Position numbers and translations under genes: made by a program
NCBI GenBank assembly: GCA_026705925.1
Contig: JAPOZT010000037.1
Location: 62,001-126,000 of the forward strand
Source of the DNA: Gemmatimonadota bacterium
Lineage (GTDB): Bacteria > JAAXHH01
Direction: 5' to 3'
Length of the DNA stretch: 64,000 nucleotides
The notes under the pieces: generated by a model
Database searches by the model: none
The model's input: only the letters and a program-made list of their open reading frames with translations
What the model was told of the DNA's origin: nothing
Shown: one piece after another, positions 16,780-25,601 of the stretch
Layout of the letters: each line of letters begins with the position of its first letter
Position numbering within the stretch: the first letter of the stretch is position 1

Positions 16780-19700
16780 TTACCTTAAGTTCTGTTGTTG
16801 TCTTCGGAGTTCTAATAGGTATCTTCTTCCATCTGGCGTGATTTCTCTCCCTCGGTCAGTCTTTTTCGCTAGCCTAAGTCGAGCAATGACAAGAGGCTCA
16901 ACTTCCTCCGTAACACGATTCTTGTCGATATTCGTCAGCATAGCAAGGATGTTCCGTTCTCCAAGTGGCCTTGCTTCTCGTTCCAACAGCTCAAGGTACT
17001 CTATATCTACTGGCCCTAGGCCATTGCCATCAATAAGGCGCGTCCTCTTTACTTCCTCTAGATGTTCTTCAAGGGTCCGCTCCGTGTATTCGCTTACCAA
17101 GGACTCGCTAGCGACCTCCCGTACCAGTTCCAGTGCGATTCTAGGAACAAGCCTGCCATATTTGGCTATCTTGAGTCTCACGGTATCTGGCCAATTAGGT
17201 TGGGCTATCCCCACAATGGCTGCTACTTCTTCCTCGCTATAGTCCTGCAAAGGGATCTCCATGCAGCGGGTTCTGAATGCAGTATCAACATCCGATGGCC
17301 TTGTTGTTGCGAAGAGAAAAGTAGCCTTCTGTAAAAGCGCAACTTTATTAGATAAGAGTACAGATCTGTCATTTGGTTCAAGGGCAGTCAATAGACTCTC
17401 TTGGACCGCACGCGGAACTAGATGAACTTCATCTATAAATACAACCAAAGGGGGGTAATTAAGAAGAGGTCGTTGGTAACGTGTTCCGACTTGGGTTGGT
17501 ATCTGACCTACATCACTGAGGGCCCCATCAACTAGGTCGAACAATCTGTCACGGCTTCTGAGCGCACGTCCATCTAAAGACACAAAGGGCAATTCAAGAC
17601 AACTAGCTACTCTTCGCGCTAGTTCAGTCTTACCAGTGCTTGGATTACCAGTGAAGAGATAGCTGGCTGGGAGTTGTGGCGGTGTGGTCAATAGTGCCCG
17701 AAGCATAGCCCGCTTCAAGGTTACCACCGCAGCCCGATTTCCCACAAAACCCTCAAAACCCTCGTTCACCTGGCGCCTCACTTCATTTGGAACTACGGAA
17801 GCATCGGATGAGGGGGTAGTATTGATTTGTCCTACGCTATCTTCAAAAAGCGAACTTCCCGAAGGCTGGATCTCTGAGTTTTGCGGCGCACCTGCCTCCG
17901 ATTCGACAGAGTGCATCGTCTCAAGCGCTGTATCGGTGGTATTTTCAGCGGGTCCGCACAATTCCAGTAATTCAACAATTTGGTCTGCAGTTTCAGAGAT
18001 GCTGACATCGTCTTCAAGAAGAGCACGTACATCCTCGCGGTTAATCACCACCGTATCCAGATAGCCATCCCCATCTATATCCTCTCCTTGAGTTATCGGC
18101 GAGTCATCAACAACAAAAAGGCGTCCTTCCGAAGCAACCGTAATGGTCGCCGTACCATCTAGTATCCCCGACAGACAATTCTGGTGCATGGTCGCCCACT
18201 CATCCGGCTCTTTTCTTGTAAGTAACTTGTCCCCGTAAACCCGAAATCCATAGTCCAATATCTCTGCCAAGAAGCCCCGACTGCACAATTTCCAAAGTTC
18301 ATTCCTTGGAGTAGCCTGAAGGAACTGATAAAGCATGTTCCCAAAGTTTCTAGCTTGTTGAAGGGATTCTACCTTGCCTTGATGAGACATGACACTCTCG
18401 CGAAACTTAACCTCTATTGGCACGAGCCGCACGGATACACTTTGTCCTGATTCCATCCGAATGCAAACCAGAAGTAAGTCGGGCCGAGATGCGTCTGAGT
18501 CTTGGAGCAGGATGTTACGCACCTTAACTACCGGATCAGCCCACGGGTCAATTGGTAATACCATGTGGACACTGTTTCCATCGGCAACAGGAAGACGAAC
18601 ACGCATACCCTCTCCGCGAAATGCATCCTGGAGAAGACGTACTGTCAGTAACATTCCAAGTTCTCCTTTCGCCTGGCTTCCACCAGCCGAAAGGCGCTTG
18701 AGTATTGGAATACCCCTTCGTGATGTCTCCATCAACAGGTTATCAACGTCTATATCAGTCTGAGTCACCAATCTCAAGGCTGATTGCACCGCTCTCTTGA
18801 TGGAATCCGGAGGGCGCGCAAGCATATAAAATCCACTACGCTGCTCACCAGCCCCTTGGGCCTGAGGTAATTCGTAATCCCATAAGTATCCGCCAGTGCG
18901 GGGAGTACCTCGTGCGAAACATGCTGGATCAATCTCTGCCGATGAAACTGCCAGAAACCTCGTATCCTGAAGTTCAGTACCTATCACTTCCGGGTTAGGC
19001 GTAAAAGCGATATGACTAGTTGATGTCTGCGTAGCAGCCAATGTTTCAATGAGATTAGCAGCCATACCAATCTGATCGAGTAAGCTATCTTCACTTTGTA
19101 CGTTCGTACCAGTTCGAGACTCTATCACCCATTCCGCTAAATTCCTGTCCATTCTTAAGCGGTTACGAACAAGGCTTCCTTCTGAAGAAGGAGATCGCCA
19201 TTCATGATTCTCCGGTGATGGTCCAGCAATTCCTAGGTGGTCGATAATCACTAGGTCCTTGGAGGTACATTGCCCAGGAGCGAACCAACGAACCCGATGG
19301 GCTGTGTCGTCAGCTAAGCTGGCAATCTCTTCGCGTAACGGCCTAGAAGCCTCCGTCCTCGTATCGAACACCTCTATAGCATGCGGCCCGGTAACTATCT
19401 CATTGTCGTTTTCATAACGCTCCCTGCACCAGGACATTAACCCATCAGAGCAAGATGAGCCACTACTTCCCGAGCTTACGATACCAAGTCGCATAACTGT
19501 CCGAGTCGGCAATACCCGCGTAATCTCTTCTAGGGTTCTTTTTGCTTGGGTTGCCGTAAATCCTGTCTGTACTCCCCGAGGTACAGCACCTACACGAGCG
19601 AGTTCGATAATAGATTCGTGGTTTTGAAACTCTCTGATTCTGGTAGCGTTCCAAAACAGCCCCCATAAAGCATCTTGGCAGGAAACGGAAATATAGGGTT

Positions 19701-21966
19701 TCCATGTTGGTACTCCTCCGCTACGTGACAAAGGAAGTGCCAAGATATCAGGGCACCGATGTGGATCAAGAAGTCCAGCCAAGGGACACGGCACCTCGAG
19801 TGCTTTCGACAAACTATATTGAGCTCCGACCTGCCAAGCAAACCTCAGCGGATGAAGTGGGGAAAGTAACACAGCTATCGGTTCATGGACTGCATATGCT
19901 TGCTGTCCGTACTGTACAGATTCTCTCTCGAGGACTGCTATAACATCTGTCCAACTTGCCAATTCCGCCGCAGATTCAATCCAGTTATGATACGATTCCA
20001 AGTAATCGACGGCCAGTAGTCTCACGTCGTCACCGGTAAGGTCAATTTCAGGAAGCTGTTGTTTTTTACTGCTTAACCACTGCCTAACTTGTTCTCGGGC
20101 GGCCAAAAAGTCGTCAGGTAATGCGGAGTGGCTCAGAGATGGCCTCGGTTCCACCTGAGGAATGACATCCCCTAGTGTTCGCGTGGACGCAGACAATAAG
20201 TGCGGGTTTGAGTCTGACCAGCCAGGGCAAGCAAGTACAGGCATCCAAGAGTCGTGCGTTGCAAGTAACTCGAATTCTGCACGGCGGAGCCAAGAGTCAG
20301 TAGCTCTTGCATCCAAAGGATCGTTACGTCCCTCTTGGTGGGTCCGGACAAGTGCTTCAAAGAAAGAAAACGCCGTATTCTGCTCTTCGTGTTTGCTGGT
20401 GACACTTAATCTAATAGTCGATAGAGATTGTCCAGAAGCGTCTAAGAAACTAACTGGAATGTCGATATCGTCATCGATCTCGATCTGAAAATCCACTGGA
20501 TCTTCAGTCACTTCTGCTTCTAAATCAGGGTCTTGTGTCCGCAGCCTTGCAACTTCAGAAGCGCAATAAGCACGGAACACCTTTATACCTCCGCTTCGCA
20601 GTTCTAATTGTTGTTCCCATTCCTCAGAGGGGCTAGAACGCCTCGGCTTTCCAATCTTTAATGCACCGGGGCTAGTGCAGGAAATGAATGCCGCAGGTTC
20701 GAATTGAGCGAGAGACACTACTGAGACAGTGGCAGTGAGAGCTCCGGTATCTTCGACAATATATGTAATAAAAGAGTCGTGTTCCGGAGCAGAGACCTCG
20801 GTATAAGTCCATGGACTCGCTACCGTACCTGGTGTCTCCAGTAGCACAGCTTGTCTTCGACCAATTCGACGAGATAGCCTGAGTGATTGAAATTGACCAC
20901 CAGTGTGGGTAATCTTGAGTTGTGGAGAGTCAGGCACTAAATATGGCTCACCGGGAATCTGCGAGTGGCGGTTCAAGGCGTTGATACAATCAATTGACAA
21001 CCGTTCAGTAGTTGGTGCTTGCCCGACTTCGGCCAACATTTGCTCAAGTTCTTCCAGAGTAAGTGCTTGCCACCATGCTGGCCTAGGGCGTGGGCAGCGG
21101 TAGTAGTACGACGGCACCCGTCTAAACGCCTCAGCAGAGGCAGCTTCGCGTCGTACGTGCTCTTCGAAGCTATCTAAGTGAGTAGCTACTTGACTTCCAT
21201 TTGTGGTTTCTTTTAACTCCTCTATCCCACCTCGAATACCATTGTCGTCTAGAAAGTCACCTAACCGCTCTAATAGTTTTCGCCTTTGTTTGAAAGTAGC
21301 GCCATTCGTCGAGGAAGGAAGGCCGCAATCCGCTGAGATTTCGTCTGCAGTTGCAGGAATTCCAGCGACGGGTAAACGGACCCATTGATCAACGATTTCC
21401 CACGGTAAAGACTGCTGTTTTAGTGGTTCTAAGGCAGGCAAGTCTCGAAGGCATTCCTGTAGTGCATCTTGAAGATCCTGGTACGAAATCGCAGTCTCTC
21501 GGGCAACGATGCGCACTACTTGTGCATAAAGCATGTTCCACTTTTCAAGCCGGGGAACTGGACGTTTTATGGCTGAAAGAGGAGTTCCTATCGTATCAGT
21601 TGCGTTGACTATGGAGTATGTGCGTTCATCCCAGTCGAAGGTATCAACAAGAAGAATAAAGCTTGTATAAGAGTTACGCACCGTTAGTGCGTAGTCCCAG
21701 TTACATTCGCAACTTGGACCTAGATCACTTTGTACAGGATTTTGGCTGACCAAGAAAACAGGTAAAGAGAATTGAGGACTTGGCTGCCACGGTGACTGGT
21801 TATCATGAGTAAGAAGTGTAAAAAGCTCTCTTAGCATTCTAGTCGGCGGGCCTGCTAACACAAGCCGAATGGCCCCATCCGAAGCCTTCGCGCCGGAATT
21901 CGGTATATACCTCTGTAGAATCTCCCGCAGGCATTCAGCAACGGAACTAGCCACCGCTAGTTGCAC
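16780..21966 (-). CDS. Giant defence protein: unknown N-terminus, PD-(D/E)XK-like motif and RuvB-like AAA+ motor
   Basis: The 1728-aa product is the last gene of a four-gene operon. Residues 1 to about 1100 match no family I can name with confidence; LSPLHPLRFAW near 704 and RRGIPILKRLSAGGSQAKGE near 1080 recall DptH-type proteins. At 1162-1187 SRPDLLLV (Asp1163), a spacer and PIEVKFR (Glu1185, Lys1187) form a PD-(D/E)XK nuclease pattern. After a linker, about 1400-1728 is a RuvB-like AAA+ module: GNPSTGKT (1440-1447), VVFIDEVH, FATTRP, and a winged-helix end (GPVDIEYLELL, REITPDGRRYLLEL) like the RuvB C-domain. Start is GTG at 21966 (20-bp overlap with its neighbour); GTG at 21954 with AGGAG is an alternative. 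Confidence 0.75.
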   Translation of the reverse strand: MQLAVASSVAECLREILQRYIPNSGAKASDGAIRLVLAGPPTRMLRELFTLLTHDNQSPWQPSPQFSLPVFLVSQNPVQSDLGPSCECNWDYALTVRNSYTSFILLVDTFDWDERTYSIVNATDTIGTPLSAIKRPVPRLEKWNMLYAQVVRIVARETAISYQDLQDALQECLRDLPALEPLKQQSLPWEIVDQWVRLPVAGIPATADEISADCGLPSSTNGATFKQRRKLLERLGDFLDDNGIRGGIEELKETTNGSQVATHLDSFEEHVRREAASAEAFRRVPSYYYRCPRPRPAWWQALTLEELEQMLAEVGQAPTTERLSIDCINALNRHSQIPGEPYLVPDSPQLKITHTGGQFQSLRLSRRIGRRQAVLLETPGTVASPWTYTEVSAPEHDSFITYIVEDTGALTATVSVVSLAQFEPAAFISCTSPGALKIGKPRRSSPSEEWEQQLELRSGGIKVFRAYCASEVARLRTQDPDLEAEVTEDPVDFQIEIDDDIDIPVSFLDASGQSLSTIRLSVTSKHEEQNTAFSFFEALVRTHQEGRNDPLDARATDSWLRRAEFELLATHDSWMPVLACPGWSDSNPHLLSASTRTLGDVIPQVEPRPSLSHSALPDDFLAAREQVRQWLSSKKQQLPEIDLTGDDVRLLAVDYLESYHNWIESAAELASWTDVIAVLERESVQYGQQAYAVHEPIAVLLSPLHPLRFAWQVGAQYSLSKALEVPCPLAGLLDPHRCPDILALPLSRSGGVPTWKPYISVSCQDALWGLFWNATRIREFQNHESIIELARVGAVPRGVQTGFTATQAKRTLEEITRVLPTRTVMRLGIVSSGSSGSSCSDGLMSWCRERYENDNEIVTGPHAIEVFDTRTEASRPLREEIASLADDTAHRVRWFAPGQCTSKDLVIIDHLGIAGPSPENHEWRSPSSEGSLVRNRLRMDRNLAEWVIESRTGTNVQSEDSLLDQIGMAANLIETLAATQTSTSHIAFTPNPEVIGTELQDTRFLAVSSAEIDPACFARGTPRTGGYLWDYELPQAQGAGEQRSGFYMLARPPDSIKRAVQSALRLVTQTDIDVDNLLMETSRRGIPILKRLSAGGSQAKGELGMLLTVRLLQDAFRGEGMRVRLPVADGNSVHMVLPIDPWADPVVKVRNILLQDSDASRPDLLLVCIRMESGQSVSVRLVPIEVKFRESVMSHQGKVESLQQARNFGNMLYQFLQATPRNELWKLCSRGFLAEILDYGFRVYGDKLLTRKEPDEWATMHQNCLSGILDGTATITVASEGRLFVVDDSPITQGEDIDGDGYLDTVVINREDVRALLEDDVSISETADQIVELLELCGPAENTTDTALETMHSVESEAGAPQNSEIQPSGSSLFEDSVGQINTTPSSDASVVPNEVRRQVNEGFEGFVGNRAAVVTLKRAMLRALLTTPPQLPASYLFTGNPSTGKTELARRVASCLELPFVSLDGRALRSRDRLFDLVDGALSDVGQIPTQVGTRYQRPLLNYPPLVVFIDEVHLVPRAVQESLLTALEPNDRSVLLSNKVALLQKATFLFATTRPSDVDTAFRTRCMEIPLQDYSEEEVAAIVGIAQPNWPDTVRLKIAKYGRLVPRIALELVREVASESLVSEYTERTLEEHLEEVKRTRLIDGNGLGPVDIEYLELLEREARPLGERNILAMLTNIDKNRVTEEVEPLVIARLRLAKKTDRGREITPDGRRYLLELRRQQQNLR

Positions 21967-23545
21967 TCCTGAATGGATCCAGCACTAAACGGCCGCCACC
22001 AGCATCTGGACTGTCCACCAGTACTCCTAGCGTTTCCAGGTCATTGGCAATCACTCCCTCTTGCAGGCCACCCGCGCCAATCCTCACCCCATAATACCCG
22101 AAATGGTCAGCCAAATGTCCAAGTGTTACAGGTGCACCATTCATTGATGCACAAGTGACGTGGCACATAGCAAGTAGCAACACAGGTCCAGGACGAACTA
22201 CCCAAGGGGAGTTCGACGCACTCGACGCTTTGGCTAATAGGTATCCCTGATCGTGTTCTACAAGGTCAACTTCTACAGGGCGTGTACGTTGAAGGGTATA
22301 CGCCAAGAATTCATAGAGGTTTTTGGGAACGCCCTTGGTTTTACCAGAGAGTGTGATCCCTCTACTCGCCACTAAGCTATCAACTGTAGCTCCTAACTCG
22401 TTTGTTATCTGACTTCTTGGATCAGGACCAAGACTAGATCTCTCCTGGGCTAGATGCTCAAGGAAAAACTCAATCTGAGCACTAGCAGGTAAGCCTTGAC
22501 TCGCAATCTCGTTAGGCCATTCGAAAGAGTTCCCCGGTCTATCCATGACGTGAAACAACATATTCATGCCTAGTCGTGCATATGCATAGGACTCTATTTG
22601 CCTTCGAAGATACGGTTCTGCGTGCTGACCACCATCCAGAAACGGCTCCCTCTTTAAGTGCTTGGACCACAGTACTGTCTCGATACTTTCTCTCGACGGT
22701 GGTGAATGTCCATCCAATACTTCTAAGACGAGACTCCACGCATACGTATTAAGTGAACATATCCAGAGTACGTGGGAAACTAGCCCTATTCTAAGTAAAC
22801 TTTCTATCAAGGCGCACCACTGCCTACGCGTCAGGTACGGTTTAAGTAATAGAAGCCTGTCTAAGTCTCTCGTAAACACCTCTGCGGGGATCCAAGGTTC
22901 TTGCTGTTGATCCCTAAATGAAATCTTCGGCAAGTCTAAAACCTCAAGCCAGTTGGCCGGGGCAACGGATCTTTCCGTCTCGGGAAGTTCTCTCAACTTT
23001 CTTTCAAGAAACCAGGCAAACTCGTCGTCCATTTGTTCAATCGTATCAAGAGCTTGAGCGAAGGCTGTCACAGATTCTTGAAACAATGTTGGACCTACAC
23101 CGGATGCAAGTGTATACAAGGCAAGCATACCGGGATTCCAGCGGGATCTTGGTCTACCGAGGACACCAGAAAAGTTGCCCAAAGCTGGTACTAACGGAAC
23201 TAGTTGAGGTAAGCGTCTGGTTGTTCGTTCACCACGTCTTGTAGGGCTGCGTAAAGCTTTTTGGAAAATAAACTCCCACGCAGTAGTTGGTACTGTATTT
23301 GTACGTAGACGAGATGGGAGTCGTTCTAGATCTTCGAGATCGACTCTACTTTCAGCCATTCTGGCTAGCCCAAGCACTCGATAGCACGAACCGAGGAGCA
23401 CGTCCCCGGTTGCCCACTCAGGTTGTTGGCCCATCGAAAAGCAGGAGTTATCATACTTCGGGTGATTGTTAAAAGGTCTTTGTTGGAATTCCTCAATACC
23501 CACGATTCTATCCTTCTGTCTGAAACTCAATACTGTCTTCTTCAT
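21947..23545 (-). CDS. Defence operon protein of unknown function (DptG-position)
   Basis: I do not recognise a domain in this 532-aa protein. It is mixed alpha-helical, with no signal peptide or clear membrane segment; LLRIGLVSHVLWICSLNTYAW is the most hydrophobic stretch. Its start lies inside the end of the ATPase gene (38-bp overlap), and its end overlaps the giant gene by 20 bp. That implies stoichiometric synthesis, and I infer a structural or adaptor subunit bridging the two ATPases. The order ATPase, middle-sized protein, giant protein is the order of dptF, dptG, dptH. The homology is not established. Confidence 0.7.
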   Translation of the reverse strand: MKKTVLSFRQKDRIVGIEEFQQRPFNNHPKYDNSCFSMGQQPEWATGDVLLGSCYRVLGLARMAESRVDLEDLERLPSRLRTNTVPTTAWEFIFQKALRSPTRRGERTTRRLPQLVPLVPALGNFSGVLGRPRSRWNPGMLALYTLASGVGPTLFQESVTAFAQALDTIEQMDDEFAWFLERKLRELPETERSVAPANWLEVLDLPKISFRDQQQEPWIPAEVFTRDLDRLLLLKPYLTRRQWCALIESLLRIGLVSHVLWICSLNTYAWSLVLEVLDGHSPPSRESIETVLWSKHLKREPFLDGGQHAEPYLRRQIESYAYARLGMNMLFHVMDRPGNSFEWPNEIASQGLPASAQIEFFLEHLAQERSSLGPDPRSQITNELGATVDSLVASRGITLSGKTKGVPKNLYEFLAYTLQRTRPVEVDLVEHDQGYLLAKASSASNSPWVVRPGPVLLLAMCHVTCASMNGAPVTLGHLADHFGYYGVRIGAGGLQEGVIANDLETLGVLVDSPDAGGGRLVLDPFRSATSGG

Positions 23546-25601
23546 TGACTGCTAGCTGGCCTAATTTGCCAACTCTAATCGTCACTGTTCCTCCAATAAT
23601 ACCTTCTCGGTTTCGAGATAGACGGGCCGCAACCATGTTTCTAACCTTGTCAATCGCAGCACGCGTGTGCGGTAAAAAACTACCAGGATCGCAACCCGCG
23701 GTACTCAATCTCAAAGCTACATACAGATCAAATGTGAGAGGAATACGTTCATCTTCAATCTCGACCCAGGGGAGATAATGACCTGGACGTACATCAGATG
23801 ACAGAGGAGCAAGTCTAGGCATCACTACTCCTAGCTGTGACTCGACCACAATGTCTCGATTTGTCTCAGGAGGAGGTTGTCCGAAGGCCCGAACCAACGA
23901 ACCCCGAAACAATTGGTCTGTTTCGGATGCCAATATTGACCTAAGGGGTTGCACCAAAGCTCTTAGCCTCGATGAGTCATAGAACAAGCCTTCATAGTCT
24001 ACCAGGTATTCTTGATTCAGGTACTCTCCATGGGACACGCCAAGAAAGCGTTTTACTAGAAGCGAGGCAAGTGATCGGAGGGTCACTACTATTGCCTGTA
24101 CTTTGGCGCTTTCCCTTACTGTATCGGTCCACGACTGCTCAGCCGTTGCCAAAATAACAAGAAACTCTTGGGCAGGATTAGGTAGGTAACCACCAAGGGT
24201 ATCAATTCCTTGTTGTACAGACTGTCCGAACTCGTTCTCGGCTAATCGTAACAAGCTGTTTTCGTTTACAGGAGTTGCATGTCCGGGGTCGAGTTTCTCC
24301 GAAAACAGCCCTGGTAGATAGGTCCGTACCTGAGTTCCCTCGAGACGCCTTTTCTCATTGAAAACCTGGACAATCGCCTGATCCAAAGGCGAGCGGCCAA
24401 CGAAACGCATATCCAATCCGTACTCGGGATCGGGCCAGACAGGGAATAAAGCCTGTTGGTACATGTGCGTCGTTAACTCCCAAGCAGCTTTCATCTTGGC
24501 CGGTTTTTGTTCACCAAGTGTAATCTCGTCAACCCTCTCATGAACCCAATTGCATGGATGGGTTTGCCCATCCGTACTGACAAAATCCTGTCTCTGTCCA
24601 ACCAGCAGCTCCGCGCAAAGTGAAAAAGCGTCTCTGAAATTCCATCTTTGGCCCACTGCGAGTTCGCCGTGCCTAAGCAACCTCAACAAATTGCCCCGAT
24701 GATCCTCCTGACGTAAATTGGCTGAATTTGTGTAGAATGGACATAGGGGCTTGGAACTACAATTACTGCAATTACCTTCGCTGTCCCAACGATTCTGTTT
24801 AATAGCGGAATCGAGCATTGTTTCGAACGGCGATGGGCCGTCTTCGCTTCTGACAATGGTGTCGAGATCCAAAGGCCACGCAGCAAACCGCTGGTCGTAG
24901 GCTAATGGCCAACAGTCGGGTCTGTCCGTGCTAAGAGCATCTGGTCCAAGTCCCGTGGCAGTTAGAAGGTTGCTTAACAGTTCTGTTACCGCTGGGATGT
25001 TCATCCATTGGTGGTTGGGAGCAGACCGGATCGCAGACAACGCCCGTGCGAGCAGACCTCGGTTGGCGCAACATACAAAGATCGGCTCTTGGCCGCAGGG
25101 GCTTGTAATTAGATCAGCTAAGTCATCTATTAACTGTTGTTCGGCGTTTCCATCTGGTAAATCAACAGCAGAGGCATCTTGTATGAGTATAAGACGGCGA
25201 ATCGTACGCTGCAGGATAGGCTCTTTGTCCAGTAGCTCATTTGAGTTCACAGTGATTCGTCTTGGTGTCACAGGCTCTCGTTGAAACTTCGACGCTATCA
25301 GCGTTTTGAGTTGACCATCGGCCTGCGATTCCTCGTCAAGCTGTTCGATAAACGCTTCCACTGCTTCGGACTTGCCGTTTCCCGGACCTCCCACCAGAAA
25401 CAGCCAACGCGGTGTTCCAGTCTGTTCAGAAGCAATACTGTGAGCAAGACCTCGAAGTTTTACTATCAAAGGAGTTTCAACAGTTACACCCAAAGGTTTT
25501 CCCAGTTCAGCATGGAACGGGACCCGGACTCCGCCTCTCTCGTGTCCGTGCCACGCTAGTAAATCTAAAAGCCAAGGATTAGTGTTGCGGGGCAAGGTCA
25601 A
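23508..25601 (-). CDS. P-loop ATPase of the defence operon (DptF-like position)
   Basis: The 697-aa product has Walker A GGPGNGKSE near residues 70-78, a Walker B-like RLILIQDA and a sensor-like IFVCCANRG, so it is an AAA/STAND-type ATPase. A zinc-finger-like C-x2-C-x5-C (CSNCSSKPLCPF) lies near residue 276. The last 200 residues contain no motif I know. It starts at TTG 25601, whose last two bases are in the methyltransferase TGA stop (TTGA), with GGAGAGGAG immediately upstream; this explains the unusual start. Tight coupling to a DNA methyltransferase suggests a sensor or loader of a restriction complex. Confidence 0.78.
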   Translation of the reverse strand: MTLPRNTNPWLLDLLAWHGHERGGVRVPFHAELGKPLGVTVETPLIVKLRGLAHSIASEQTGTPRWLFLVGGPGNGKSEAVEAFIEQLDEESQADGQLKTLIASKFQREPVTPRRITVNSNELLDKEPILQRTIRRLILIQDASAVDLPDGNAEQQLIDDLADLITSPCGQEPIFVCCANRGLLARALSAIRSAPNHQWMNIPAVTELLSNLLTATGLGPDALSTDRPDCWPLAYDQRFAAWPLDLDTIVRSEDGPSPFETMLDSAIKQNRWDSEGNCSNCSSKPLCPFYTNSANLRQEDHRGNLLRLLRHGELAVGQRWNFRDAFSLCAELLVGQRQDFVSTDGQTHPCNWVHERVDEITLGEQKPAKMKAAWELTTHMYQQALFPVWPDPEYGLDMRFVGRSPLDQAIVQVFNEKRRLEGTQVRTYLPGLFSEKLDPGHATPVNENSLLRLAENEFGQSVQQGIDTLGGYLPNPAQEFLVILATAEQSWTDTVRESAKVQAIVVTLRSLASLLVKRFLGVSHGEYLNQEYLVDYEGLFYDSSRLRALVQPLRSILASETDQLFRGSLVRAFGQPPPETNRDIVVESQLGVVMPRLAPLSSDVRPGHYLPWVEIEDERIPLTFDLYVALRLSTAGCDPGSFLPHTRAAIDKVRNMVAARLSRNREGIIGGTVTIRVGKLGQLAVNEEDSIEFQTEG

